Part shown: positions 33,332 through 45,777 of the stretch, in pieces | Layout of the letters: each line of letters starts with the position of its first letter | Position numbering within the stretch: the first letter of the stretch is position 1 | NCBI GenBank assembly: GCA_963924555.1 | Contig: OZ004581.1 | Span: 6,673,338-6,737,337, forward strand | DNA length: 64,000 nucleotides | DNA from: Crambe crambe | Taxonomy: Eukaryota; Porifera; Demospongiae; Poecilosclerida; Crambeidae | Reading direction: 5' to 3' | Notes under the pieces: generated by a model | Databases searched by the model: none | Told to the model about the DNA's origin: nothing | What the model saw: the letters and a program-made list of their open reading frames with translations, nothing else | Position numbers and translations under genes: made by a program

Positions 33332-36300
33332 ATGAGTGATAAAAAAGGTGAAGAGAATGAAGAAGCAGAGAAGAAGGATACTTCTAGCAGAGCTGAACCA
33401 TATTTTGTGAGTGTATTCACATGAAAAAGGTAACTAGGGACTAGGGTGTGACACAAGCTCATTTAGTTGGGGAGTATTGATTATAGAGGGTGTACCAATA
33501 CAACCCACCACTGGTAATGACTTGGAAGCTCATTCCTTCCTCACCTGAAGTGCAGCTTGCGCTGTACTGCAGTGTACCTATGTGGCCCATGGGTACGTAC
33601 GTACGGGTACTGGGTGGGGCCAATTCTCACTTGTCAACCCTTTACCAAAAAAGGAAGGAAGTTTCAAGATTGTGTCTGGAATGTCTATTGATTAGAAAGT
33701 GTTGAATTATGTTATGATCATGACCTTTAGTTAGTATGTGTATCAATGTTTTCTTTCAGGAGGTGAGTCATTCAAGACTGACAACTTTCAGCACTATCAC
33801 TTATATGCTGTCTATTCTCTTACCCTGTCGTACCTTCACTGTCATATTTTGATGCTTAATTTCATTCCTTCAGTTGGTAAGTTATTCTGAATAAACTCAC
33901 TCTCTGCATTGTTACTTACATGCTGTCTATTCTCTTACCCTGTCGTATTTTGATGCCTTCAGCCGGTAAGTTATTCTGAACCAACTCACACTCTACATTG
34001 TTACTCACATGCTGTCTATTCTCTTACTCTGTCATACTGTCACTGATGCTTAATTTATTCCTTCAGCGGGTAAGTTATTCTGAATAAACTCACTCTCTGC
34101 ATTTTGTTACTTACATGCTGTCTGTTCTCTTACTCTGTCGTACCTTCACTGACATATTTTGATGATTTCTTCAGTCGGTAAGTTATTCTGAACGTACTCA
34201 CTCTCTGCATTGTTACTTACATGCTGTCTATTTTCTTACCCTGTTGTACCTTCACTGTCGAATTTTGATGATTCCTTCAGTTTGTAAGTTACTCTGAACG
34301 TACTCACTCTCTGCATTGTTACTTACATGCTGTCTATTCTCTTATCCTGTCGTTACTTCACTGTCGTATTCAATGCTTTAATTTCATTCCTTCAATTGGT
34401 AAGTTATTCTGAACGTACTCACTCTCTGCATGGCTACTTACATGCTGTCTATTCTCTTACCTTGTCGTACCTTCACTGTCGTATTTTGATGCTTAATTTC
34501 ATTCCTTCAGCCAGTAAGTTATTCTGAACTGACTCACTCTTTATACATTGTTACTTACATGCTGTCTATTTTCTTACCCTGTTGTACCTTCACTGTCGTA
34601 TTTTGATGATTCCTTCAGTTTGTAAGTTACTCTGAACGTACTCACTCTCTGCATTGTTACTTACATGCTGTCTATTCTCTTATCCTGTCATTACTTCACT
34701 GTCGTATTCGATGCTTTAATTTCATTCCTTCAGTTGGTAAGTTATTCTGAACGTACTCACTCTCTGCATGGTTACTTACATGCTGTCTATTCTCTTACCC
34801 TGTCGTACCTTCACTGTCGTATTTTGATGCTTAATTTCATTCCTTCAGCCAGTAAGTTATTCTGAACCGACTCACTCTCTGCATTGTTACTTACATGCTG
34901 TCTATTCTCTTACTCTGTCGTACCTTCACTGACATATTTTGATGATTTCTTCAGTCGGTAAGTTATTCTGAACGTACTCACTCTCTGCATGGTTACTTAC
35001 ATGCTGTCTATTCTCTTACCCTGTCGTATCTTCACTGTTATATTTTGATGCTTAATTTAATTCCTTCAGCTGGTAAGTTATTTAGAACTGACTCACTCTC
35101 TGCATTGTTACTTACATGCTGTCTATTTTCTTACCCTGTCTTACCTTCACTGTTGTATTTTGATGCTTAATTTCATTCCTTCAGTCGGTGAGTTGTTCTG
35201 AATGTACTCACTCTCTGCATTGTTACATACATGCTGTCTATTCTCCTACCCTGTCTTACCTTCACTGTTGTATTTTGATGCTCAATTTCATTCCTTCAGG
35301 ATGTAAGTTATTCAAAACGTACTCACTCTCTGCATTGTTACTTACATGCTGTCTATTTTCTTACTCTGTTGTACATTCACTGTCATCTTTTGATGCTTAA
35401 TTTAATTCCTTCAGCTGGTAAGTTATTTAGAACTGACTCACTCTCTGCATTGTTACTTACATGCTGTCTATTCTCTTATCCTGTCGTACCTTCACTGTCA
35501 TATTTGCTTAATTTCATTCCTTCAGATAGTAAGTTATTCAGAACTGACTCACTCTCTGCATTGTTACTTACATGTTGTTTATTCTCTTACCCTGTCGTAC
35601 CTTCACCGTCGTATTTCGATGCTTAATTTTATTCCTTCAGAAAGTAAGTTATTCTGAACATACTCACTCTCTTCATTGTTACTTACATGCTGTCTATTCT
35701 CTTACCCTGTCGTACCTTCACTGTCGTATTTTCATTCCTTCAGGAGGCAAGTTATTCTGAACGTACTCACTCTCTGCATTGTAACTTACATGCTGTCTAT
35801 TCTCTTACCCTGTCGTATCTTCACTGTTATATTTTGATGCTTAATTTAATTCCTTCAGCTGGTAAGTTATTTAGAACTGACTCACTCTCTGCATTGTTAC
35901 TTACATGCTGTCTATTTTCTTACCCTGTCTTGCCTTCACTGTTGTATTTTGATGCTTAATTTCATTCCTTCAGTCGGTGAGTTGTTCTGAATGTACTCAC
36001 TCTCTGCATTGTTACATACATGCTGTCTATTCTCCTACCCTGTCTTACCTTCACTGTTGTATTTTGATGCTCAATTTCATTCCTTCAGGATGTAAGTTAT
36101 TCAAAACGTACTCACTTTCTGCGTTGTTACTTACATGCTGTCTATTTTCTTACTCTGTTGTACATTCACTGTCATCTTTTGATGCTTAATTTTATTCCTT
36201 CAGTTGGTAAGTTATTTAGAACTGACTCACTCTCTGCATTGTTACTTACATGCTGTCTATTCTCTTACCCTATCGTACCTTCACTGTCATATTTGCTTAA

Positions 36301-36940
36301 TTTCATTCCTTCAGATAGTAAGTTATTCAGAACTGACTCACTCTCTGCATTGTTACTTACATGTTGTTTATTCTCTTACCCTGTCGTACCTTCACCGTCG
36401 TATTTCGATGCTTAATTTTATTCCTTCAGAAAGTAAGTTATTCTGAATATACTCACTCTCTTCATTGTTACTTACATGCTGTCTATTCTCTTACCCTGTC
36501 GTACCTTCACTGTCGTATTTTCATTCCTTAGGAGGCAAGTTATTCTGAACGTACTCACTCTCTGCATTGTAACTTACATGCTGTCTATTCTCTTACCCTG
36601 TCGTACCTTCACTGTCGTATTTTGATGCTTAATTTCATATCTTCAGGAGGTAAGTTATTCTGAACGTACTCACTCTCTGCATTGTTACTTACATGCTGTC
36701 TATTCTCTTACCCTGCCGTACCTTCACTGTCGTATTTTGATGCTTAATTTCATTCCTTCAGGAGGTAAGTTATTCTGAACGTACTCACTCTCTGCATTGT
36801 TACTTACATGCTGTCTATTCTCTTACCCTGTCGTCGTATTTTGATGCTTAATTTCATCCTTCAGCGAGTAAGTTATTCTTAACTGACTCACTCTCTGCAT
36901 TGTTACTTACATGCTGTCTGTACAGGTAGAATCTACATAA
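33332..36940 (+). CDS. Putative small gene with an array of single-codon microexons
   Basis: Hypothetical gene, no family recognised. Exon 33332-33406 encodes a charged 25-residue start (MSDKKGEENEEAEKKD, then TSSRAEPYF) and stops in phase 0 at TTT followed by GTGAGT. Downstream, 29 repeats each carry a pyrimidine tract ending CAG, one triplet, then GTAAGT or close variants. A last acceptor (CTGTACAG, 36918-36925) opens a phase-0 end, Val-Glu-Ser-Thr then TAA at 36938. So each repeat, if spliced in, adds one codon, and none of the 29 triplets is a stop. Introns between them would be about 112 nt. The alternative is one 3.5-kb intron holding a minisatellite that merely mimics splice sites. Acidic/lysine-rich content suggests a disordered peptide. 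Existence of the gene is inference; the signal pattern is seen directly. Confidence 0.35.
33750..36925 (+). repeat. 115-bp minisatellite, 29 units with acceptor-triplet-donor cores
   Basis: Triplets start at 33760, 33874, 33963, 34067, 34175, 34281, 34396, 34511, 34619, 34734, 34849, 34955, 35070, 35185, 35300, 35415, 35526, 35641, 35744, 35859, 35974, 36089, 36204, 36315, 36430, 36532, 36647, 36762 and 36865. In order: GAG, TTG, CCG, CGG, TCG, TTT, TTG, CCA, TTT, TTG, CCA, TCG, CTG, TCG, GAT, CTG, ATA, AAA, GAG, CTG, TCG, GAT, TTG, ATA, AAA, GAG, GAG, GAG, CGA. Commonest period 115 bp. Unit 7 has lost its acceptor (CAA); units 19 and 26 have GC donors. Units 13-19 are duplicated as 20-26 (789-bp offset) and 6-8 as 9-11 (338-bp offset). 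The first unit is the most diverged. Confidence 0.95.
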
Positions 36941-39126
36941 GGCTACACAGTGTGCAAAGTGTGCCGGTCCAGGGGCATTTTCTTCTTCAGACCAAGTAGC
37001 AGTGCATAGAAACCTGTAGGATCTGTGGCTATTTTCAAGAAATTGGATTTGGTGGTATTAATGTGATGAAATTGTGGTATACATGAGACCATGTAAACCC
37101 AGTGACAATGCGAGCCTCTTCAGAGATTGGCAACCATTTTGTATTGATGGCAGCCAGGAACTAGATTACGTACCTGGTGGCCATTTTTAAATTGACAGCC
37201 ACAGCTAATGCAGGCACCTTTGCAGGTGCCCCAATATCTGAAAATGTTCACAATACATCAAAGTACATGTATACAAAGTTTGGTGCTTTTATCAAAAAGT
37301 GAACGATTTTTGTCTATGCTGCCCCACTAAATCTGAAATGTAAAAACATGTTAACTAACACACTACCCTGTACATGTGGAAGGGAGAAATAGATTGGGGG
37401 GAGCTCACTCTTCCACTCTTTGGCTAGAGCACTACCCTCCCCTTTGTGCCCACATATTATGATTCCAGAGCAACTCTTTCAACAGACATGCATGCATTGT
37501 TCGATCATTACGGTTACTGAATTAGTATAGTGGAATATATACATTCCCTAATCTTTTATTGCCTAAACCCCCACTGCTTGCATTCATCCTGGGAGGGGGT
37601 ACAAAGTTGGTATGCCAAAAGTGTTTGACACTAGTGGGTGGGGGATTGGAATTATAAAAAATTCGTATTAGCTTAGGGCTTAGGAACTTTGCAATTGATA
37701 GCAAACTTATGCAGCTCAGCATTCCCCCAGTATACTAAATGCAGGGTGGGCCACGGATATAGAACTTCAAAGAAAGTGGGCTGTGTCTATGGCACTTATA
37801 TACTTATACTTAAGCACCCTGTTTGAAAGTACAGCTAACTCTTCACCTATAGCCTATAGGCTGACAGGATCAAGCACCTCACATTAAGTGCAAAAAAAAC
37901 AACAGGTTAACAATCTCATTAAAATTCCTTCACACCTTGAACTTACTTGTGGTTGCATGTCCGGCCATAATACTACCTATGGTCCGGCCGTAATTGTTTC
38001 CTGTGGGCGTGGTTCATAGTGAAACTGACGTGTGCGAAACTAGTAGCTACACAAAAGGCGTCATAATAGACCGTTCTACTCCACTGAACAACTTAAGGTA
38101 AGCCTATATACGTTCAGTTAATAGCTATGAATGCTGCAGCCTCATATCAAAATAATCAACCCACTGCTATAGGCAGCTGGCAAGCAAGTATTCTTTAGTG
38201 CTACAACTCTTTAGAAGATTTTGCTGTTTAGTTTATATATGTGTCAGATAAGCTAAAGTAAGTGAGCATGATAGGCTCCAGTGCTTGATATTGCGTCAGA
38301 GACAAGAAGTCATGTAAGTGGTGGTTCCAACCAGAAAGCTCCATGCATCAAAAGCTGTAAAAATCACAAGCACTTAGATAAGCCAAGCGCCTACAATTCA
38401 CTTTGATAAGCCTAGCGTCTCTATGACAAAAGCTGTAGAAAACAGGCTTCTCCATTAGCATCTCTATTGGATTTAGTCCTTCATGTTTGGGGTATTCACC
38501 AGCAATATTGTTCCTTCGAGCGTGGAATCAGGTAAAAATAGGGTTGTAGATCGTAGTTTTTGCCTGAGCTATACATTGAGCTATAAATACTTGCAGCAAA
38601 CTCTGGTGTTGAAGGTACAGGTCGGACTCTTGTATATTGACCAGCTCAGGCATGGCTGAAACTCTCACCCCTCGGTCTTGTGAGCCTCCAAGCAAGAGAC
38701 ACAGACCCCAGAACACTGCAAAGTGCTTCAGCCATACATGGAGATCAGCTAGTGCATGTAGTACTAGTATAGTAATTGCATTCCTGACATTTTTATGACG
38801 ACCTTTTCCTAATTGCTGAAGCTCGCGCGATAGCATGTCCTACCCCCCTGGTAGAAAACAATCTAGCTTGCATAATTGAGTACAATTATTGGAGCATGTG
38901 TATTATGTACATGCAGGCGCTACAATACACGGACACTTACGTACCCGTACGCATGGGAGTGTAGATCTAGATATTTTACAATTTCAATGAGTCATGACCT
39001 GAGAGTTAGCTCGCTCGCTGCAATTATCAAAAAATTGGTCTGGACTGGCCTTAATAGAGGTACACCCCTGAAGATGTGCTTCATTCATTAATTTCTGTAT
39101 TACTGTTGCAGATTGCAAGATTGACC
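36941..39126. other. Intergenic; partial copy of beta-lactamase 3' flank
   Basis: 37350-37625 matches the sequence downstream of the complete beta-lactamase-like gene (56358-56680) and partly 41000-41110, for example GGGAGAAATAGAT and CACTCTTCCACTCTTTGGCT. It is thus a third copy of that flank. A 102-codon minus-strand frame at 38836-38528 has no recognisable features. A likely non-coding exon and intron precede 39111 (acceptor TACTGTTGCAG). Confidence 0.55.
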
Positions 39127-40437
39127 ATGCTTAACTGCATCGTACTCAGTACAGTACTAATTGCACTGATCCCTAGTACCCCTGCTCAGTTAATAGGAAC
39201 CTGTTCGATATTTGAAATCGAAAAATACATCCGCTCCCTCAATGATGGCACGACATGCTTAACTGCTTCAAATGCTCTACTTGCAGGAGGCCCTAACATC
39301 GATAATGCTTTGAACACCTACTGCACTAGAGAATGTGGAGGTGCTATTTTAATACATCTTCTTTTAAATTGTGGTGAAGCTGCTGTACCAGTTTTTATCA
39401 CTGCTTACTTATCCTGCTTGCCAGTCACTGGTAGCTCTTTGGGTTCTCATTGTAGAGCTACTCTGCCTGGTATTATAGATGCTTCAGTCCTCCGAAATCT
39501 TAGTCCTTGTGGAAGTTACAATGAATCGAATCCTACAGTTTGTCCAAGTGGGTGCATGACTGCCCTTACAACTGCTCGAGCTCAAGTAGGATGTTGTTTC
39601 CAAGCTGTGTACAATGATACTGATCTACTTCAAAGCTATTTGATGCAAGGTACGGTGAATGCTACTGAATTTGCCTTAATAAACCAACTCAGAAATCCAT
39701 CGCTTTGGTCTGCTTGTCAAGTGGATTTAACACCACAATGCACTCAATCACCATTTCCCAGAAATCCCAGATATATAAGTGGTACTTGTGAATCATCTCA
39801 GATCAACAGTTATCTTTCCATTCTTTCTGTAAATTCCACTCTTTCCTTAAGTTGCAGAAGAGATTATCCAAATATTTTTCAATCGCTTGATTTCTTACGT
39901 ACTCCTACTGGTATGCAGACACTTGATAGGATATGTACTGCTCAATGTGGTGGTGCTGTAAGCAAGTTCTACAATGACACTTGTAACGATGAAATCATAT
40001 CTCTTGATATTGAATCCTCCTGCCTTCCATCTGATGGAACGAGAGGCAATCGCTGTCGATACGTGCTTGATCGCTCGCTAGCTACTGAGCCTGTAATCAT
40101 TAACCTTTTAAACTGTTTTACTTTTGACCCTTCTGATACGAGCAGTACCTGTCCTGGTGCCTGTAGAAATGCTCTATCATCTCTATCCTCTGAATTTGGC
40201 TGCTGTTATCAAAGCATTCATAATTCCACAGGATACTTTGATGCCAAGATTGTCAATGAAGAGTCCAACTTTCCAGAAAGAGCTTTCTGGTTGGCGATTC
40301 GTAATCCAGCACTTTGGAATAAGTGTGGAGTTCCTTTGGTGAAAAAATGTACTGGAAATGCTTTCTCCGCTGCAGTGAAGTTCATTGCTTCCTTTTCAGT
40401 TTTGGTTTTTGTAATTATGGCATCTCTGAATCTTTGA
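39127..40437 (+). CDS. Secreted two-repeat cysteine-rich protein, likely GPI-anchored
   Basis: I do not recognise the family. 436 residues in one coding exon. ATG at 39127 is chosen because an acceptor (ACTGTTGCAG, ending 39110) lies just upstream and the codons that follow form a clean signal peptide (MLNCIVLSTVLIALIPSTPA). An in-frame ATG at 39076 would place 17 codons inside that intron. Two tandem units of about 195 residues follow, each with the same landmarks: a C-x3-CGGA motif (RECGGAI / AQCGGAV), GCCFQAVYNDT / GCCYQSIHNST and RNPSLWSAC / RNPALWNKC. Many Asn-x-Ser/Thr sites. The C-terminus is hydrophobic (FIASFSVLVFVIMASLNL) with no charged tail, which fits a GPI signal better than a transmembrane anchor. 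A cell-surface or secreted role is inferred. Confidence 0.85.
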   Translation: MLNCIVLSTVLIALIPSTPAQLIGTCSIFEIEKYIRSLNDGTTCLTASNALLAGGPNIDNALNTYCTRECGGAILIHLLLNCGEAAVPVFITAYLSCLPVTGSSLGSHCRATLPGIIDASVLRNLSPCGSYNESNPTVCPSGCMTALTTARAQVGCCFQAVYNDTDLLQSYLMQGTVNATEFALINQLRNPSLWSACQVDLTPQCTQSPFPRNPRYISGTCESSQINSYLSILSVNSTLSLSCRRDYPNIFQSLDFLRTPTGMQTLDRICTAQCGGAVSKFYNDTCNDEIISLDIESSCLPSDGTRGNRCRYVLDRSLATEPVIINLLNCFTFDPSDTSSTCPGACRNALSSLSSEFGCCYQSIHNSTGYFDAKIVNEESNFPERAFWLAIRNPALWNKCGVPLVKKCTGNAFSAAVKFIASFSVLVFVIMASLNL

Positions 40438-41169
40438 AAGTGTTGAATATTAACTAGCTAGCTATTGCGTAGTAGTAACAGAAAAGCTATTATAACTTTT
40501 ACTTGTTATTATAGAAAAGCTGCTATTATAATTAACTTTGTTTGATATTATAGTTAGTAAATCCTCTTTTTTTGTTATTATTGAACAGTTTTGATAAAAT
40601 CATTTTTGTGATGATGAAGCCATGTGAGTCATTCATGATCGATTCATCAAAGTTGCAATGAATAAAACTTAATTAGACAGTAGCTAATAATTTATGATCT
40701 GGTATACTAATAATAAATGTATTGTACATGTATGTATGTATTATATTATGTACAATTTTTTATAGTGAAACCTGCCTACATGCAGCTACACCTCTGGGCC
40801 ATGGGAGGTGGTCTTTGTATGGAGGTCTGAATCAATTTTAGGGCATTTTTGAAACACAATCAGGTGGTCTTTATAGAAGAGTGGACTCTGGTCTCTAAGA
40901 CAAGTTTCACTGTAGCTAGTTTGTACTGTAGCTCTTTTTATGAACAGTTTTGATAAAAGTGTTGATGAAGCCTAATAAGTGAATAAGTGGCCTGATTATA
41001 TGATTCCAGAGGAACTCTTTCAGTATGGTGAAATGTACACCCCTAATGTTTTTGGACCCCCTTATTGCCTAAACCCCTCACTTTTTGCATTCATCCTGGC
41101 TAAATTGTACAAAGTTGACCACACAAAGTATGCCAAAATTAATAGACAACAGAAAATCAAATCATTATT
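40438..41169. other. Intergenic, repeat fragments
   Basis: 3' region of the Cys-rich gene with AATAAA-type signals near 40659, then dispersed-repeat fragments (40770-40920, similar to 6455-6515). From about 41000 it is duplicated at 56580-56740. Confidence 0.45.
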
Positions 41170-43639
41170 CTAATTAGTTTTCATATAAACATGTCCATAA
41201 GCAATGCCAGGCACAGTTAGGCTAACAATTTTATGAGCAGAGTCTCTCTGAAAGTACACCCACGCTCCAATGTGACCAGAGTGAAGGATGAAACAAGGAA
41301 CGGACAAACCCCTCAGGCTGATCTGGAAGGAGTCATCCTCATGCCATTCCAGGAAGGCAGTGTCACCTCCCTCACCAGTAAAGAGTGTTGGGTGTCCAAA
41401 TGGCATCCCAAAAGTGATGTTCGTCACATCCTATATATAGAAGTAGAGTGGAACCTTCAATAAAAGACCCTCCAAGTAAAGGACAACCTCCTAACAAAAG
41501 ACACTCTTTTGGGTGCACATTTTTAATCTCTGAGAAAAAAGACAACCTCTCTATAAAGGACAAAGTGATAGAAGTACAGTGGAACCTTCGATAAAAGACC
41601 CTCCCGCTAACAAAGGATGCTCTTTTGGGCCCCTTTCCCATATCATATAACACATTTTTAATCTCTAAGAAAAAAAAGACAACCTCTCTATAAAGGACAA
41701 AGTGATAGATCCTAAAGTTTGAAGGTTCAAATGTATACATACATGAGAGGAATCATAATGCTGCTGAAGTCAATTTGCATTCACCTTACCCCTTGATCAT
41801 TGCTCTAACTTTCTCAACAGAGAGCTGATTATCTACTCTCTCTGCTGGTGTTTGAAATTTAAAATTTGGTTGAGAATTGAGAAAGTTATAGTGAATGATG
41901 AAGGGGCAAGGTGAATGCAAATTTAATAGACTTTACAGTGGGACCTGGTCACACCTGGTTGAAATATTTATAAAAGGCCTTTTGAGACCTGCATGTGACC
42001 CCTGACTATTATGACTGCTTATACAGTGACCATTCTAACCACAGCACAACGTTTTCAATTCAGTTACTCATGCTCCAGGACTGGTTGGCCAATTACATGT
42101 CTTAGCTTAGTCTGGCATGGCCGACCCTTTACCAACTGCAATGGAAGGAAAGGATCTGGTAATGAACTAGCCGATTTACACTCTATTCAAGTTGATTAGC
42201 TATCATAGCAGACATGTCTATTATTATTTTGATACTCACCTGGTGGCTCTTCTAAAGCAAGATTTAAATTGAGTATATACTGATGATGTATCATGATGCA
42301 GTAGCAAATTCCACAAGAACTGGCACTGTACCAGACCCTCACAGTTGGTAAAGGGTCAGCCACGCCAGACTAGTCCTAGCTGCAGTTGTAAACTATGTAA
42401 AATTCTCCATTGTCTTGGACACAGAAATCTGAGTTTCTATGCCTATGCAGGTTCAAGAGCTGATATGGAGAGAGAAGCTAGCTATACTGACTCCATTAGT
42501 AAGGCATTGGGGGAAGAACTGAAGGCACAGTAAGGCATAGGGGGAAGAACTGAAGGCATAATGCCTGGGGAGAACCCTGCTATGATCATTGTGCCCCGTC
42601 CTCACAAAACAACACAAAAGTTTCACTCCACTCCAACTCACTACCTAGCACTCTAGCACTCTACCTTTACTTTGCCAATAGTGGCAATGTAAACTCCGAC
42701 ATACTCCTGTGGGTTGGGAGGAGCTTTGGGAGGGGCCTGATGAGCAAAAAGGATCCCACTGGCAGCCAGCAGCAGCTGCTGGGCTATGGCTATGATCTTG
42801 CGATGAGAGGCACAACCATCACAACTCTGCAACAGAATGAATCCTACCTTGCTTTCAGCCTGCAATAAACATTGGTTGTAACATTATATAAATATTAGAC
42901 ATTGATTGGTAAAGGACATCACAGAAAAAAGCATACATATAGAGGAATGACCAATAGACAGGAAACAGGTACTACAGTACTATAAATGCAATGATCCATG
43001 GATCTTTGATCATAAAAATTTTCCAGACCATGGCCACTAGTAGTCATTTTAAATATTTCAGTTTAACGAATGCCCCCTGGTCCCAAAGTGCTGAGGTCCC
43101 ACGGAATGATTATACTTTATAGAAATAGAACTATTCAACCATGCAGAACTTTATCTAAACCACAGCCTTTTAAGCTTTCACTCACCATCAAGCAACTTGG
43201 GGTCAAAGTTCAACTATTTAGCTTCTTGTATTGTTTAACTTACCTTATAGATATTAATTTTTCATGGGTAAAAATTTTCGTGGATTTCGTGGTTTTGAAA
43301 AAATAATACACGAGAATAAGGGAATTTATATGGTTCACACATCAATATTTGCAAAATAACGAAAATTTTGACCCACAAAAAATTTCGCTATACATATTGA
43401 GGTTCCACTGTACGGTATAATCACTTACAGCCATTTGGAATTCTGCATTATAACCATTAAGGACTCCATCTTTGGTGTGTAACGTGTAGTTCCCCAGAGG
43501 TAGAAGTTCCCATGGGTAACTGAACCCTGTGCCATCAGCATACATATATGCCGGCTCCATCCATTCACGCACCGTCTCTCCATCCATCAACTATAATTAT
43601 ACAAACACAGTATATTAGTGTTGATAACAACAGACAAAC

Positions 43640-44937
43640 TTTTGGAGTGTAGAATGAAGTAGAAGGCTTCAAATGAAGCGCTAAAGTTAGCTAGTCAGCC
43701 ATGAAAGCTTCATGCATAGATTCCAACAGCAGAAAGCCATGTGGAAAATCATCAGAACTAAGGTAGGCTTTTCCGCTTATGCGCTTGGAAATATGAACCG
43801 ACTAAGCTATCTACGCTACTTCGGATACCTTGTTTCTCTTTTCCAAGCTTCAGTTGGCACCTCTCAGCGCTAGCTTCTTTCTAACTTTAGTCTGAAACTC
43901 CAATTTTTGTAGTGCACAGGCATGTCCAGAAATAACGTTTACATAGCTTACTCAGCTTTTCAGAAATGCTAATGGACGCTTCTTGAAACTTCTAAGAGTT
44001 ATTCCTCAGGCATCATAGAAGCTACAGCTTTGAAATTTGCGCAATGGAGAGTCTAGGGGGCCTTAGATAATGAATTTCATCTTAACCCAATTTTCACTGA
44101 GTGGCCAGGTTTTCGAAATCCGGTCACAATTATTCACTTTTATTGTATCATTATCACCTTTGCCTTGTGGAAAGGACCAAACTTATAGCGTATGGAAGCA
44201 ATTAAGTGGAATTGTCTATTTTTAACTGACTCTGCTAACAGGTTATGGGCCAGTCTGAGCATGCATCCAATCCCAATTCATAGTTGGAGATGTGCCATAT
44301 TTAGCAAATAATAGTAAAGATTGATCAGTTGAGAGATATGTGACCGGGTACAGGAAAATCGGGCATAACGCGGCAGAACAATTTTCTACGTAGTGAGTCA
44401 TGACATTTATTCAACAAAAACTTTTTTCTGTATAGATCAAAACTATGATCCTTGAACAAACTTCTGACCAAGTTTTGGATCTTGGACTAAAGTAGAAAGG
44501 CTTCAAATGAAGCGCTAAAGTTAGCTAGTCAGCCATGAAACCTTCGTGCACGGAAAATCCAGCAGCTGAAGATCACCAGAACTAAGGTAGGCTTTCCAGC
44601 TTATACGCTTGGAAATATGAACTAAGCTTTCTACGCTACCTTCGGTACTTTATTAGGCTTTAGTTGGTACTTACTAGCATCAGGAGGTGAGAAACTAGCT
44701 TCTCTCTAACTCTAGTTCGAGGCTCCGCCCACTTTAATTTTATAGTGCACGGGCGTGGCCGGAAATGATGTTCACGTTGCTTATTCAGCCTTTTCTCCAA
44801 AAAATTAAAAAGCTAATGGACGCTACCTGGAGTTTTCTAAGAGCTGTTCCTCGGGCATCAAAGGACCTGAAGCTTTGAAATTTGCGCGATGGAGAGCCAA
44901 AGGGCCATAGATAACGGATATCCACAAATCAAAAAAA
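43640..44937 (+). repeat. Two diverged direct copies of a 450-bp sequence
   Basis: 43645-44100 and 44480-44937 share AGGCTTCAAATGAAGCGCTA, GTTAGCTAGTCAGCCATGAA and GCTTTGAAATTTGCGC. The second copy lies within the TIR element below, so the first is probably a remnant of a related element. Confidence 0.75.
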
Positions 44938-44981
44938 AATTTAGTGCTGCGTTATGCCCGATTTTCCTGTACCCGGTCACA
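44339..44981. mobile_element. 643-bp non-autonomous TIR element, possible TA duplication
   Basis: Ends TGTGACCGGGTACAGGAAAA and complement; 33 of the outermost 33 bp match, and similarity continues to about 37 bp. TA flanks it on both sides (44337-44338 and 44982-44983), as for Tc1/mariner-type elements. No transposase. Confidence 0.7.
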
Positions 44982-44989
44982 TATAACTG

Positions 44990-45716
44990 TAGTCTGGTGA
45001 ACCATCCCCGGCCACTTCCGCAGCACTGGATGTATTGCATCACCAGCACGCGGAAGGGGGGGTCTGGCACAACGCGTATACTAAACTCGTTCTGCTGCAG
45101 CCTAGGCTGCAGTAGCATTGTGGTCTGTTGTGGTTTGGTCAGCTCCAACCTCTAATTAGGTGTTATGTAAACTGCTACACACACGGAAAATGATAGCTGT
45201 TGCTGCTAAACTTGTCTTTCATAAATAGCATACCTGCATATTCTTCCATGTGATTTAGCTATCCTGTATAGTTCTTCTTCACTTTTATTTGATACCTGCT
45301 CTTCCAAGCAGTAAGTACTCACTTGGAAGAGTCACTCTCTCCAAGTAACCTCCTTCTTTCTGTATACTTTTAAATAGTATTAAGGTAAAGCAGGGTGACT
45401 TGGGACACGGGGTAACTTGGGACACTGAAGTTATATTTTAATCTTGCTTAAGAGTTTCAAGATCTTATTTTGCACACATAAAGTTTAAAACATTGAATTT
45501 TATGCTTTGTCTCTCTTTGAAGCCAGTCTAGAGTGTTTTGGTTATTCCGTTGGTAATAAGCAGCCCTAAACACTCCACTGATTTTACAAGACTGCAAGAA
45601 AAAACCCTAATAAACTAACTTCAAACTTAACTGATTTATCAATATAAATAAATAAATAAATAAATAAATGCTTCTGCTGTGCTGGGGACTTATTAACTTT
45701 AACCATCCTATTTTCA

Positions 45717-45777
<61 letters not shown>

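Noticed and set aside
34327..36446. Plus-strand frames reading LLTCCLFSYPVV-type peptides
   Set aside because: They are readings of the 115-bp repeat across its splice-like signals. The same peptide recurs in different frames and no start or end signal is conserved.
23845..36925. CRISPR-like array
   Set aside because: The arrays have no constant-length unique spacers, lie in a eukaryotic sequence and vary in unit length; they are satellites.
38528..38836. 102-codon minus-strand frame with hydrophobic middle
   Set aside because: No motif, no splice context and no duplicate; not distinguishable from chance.
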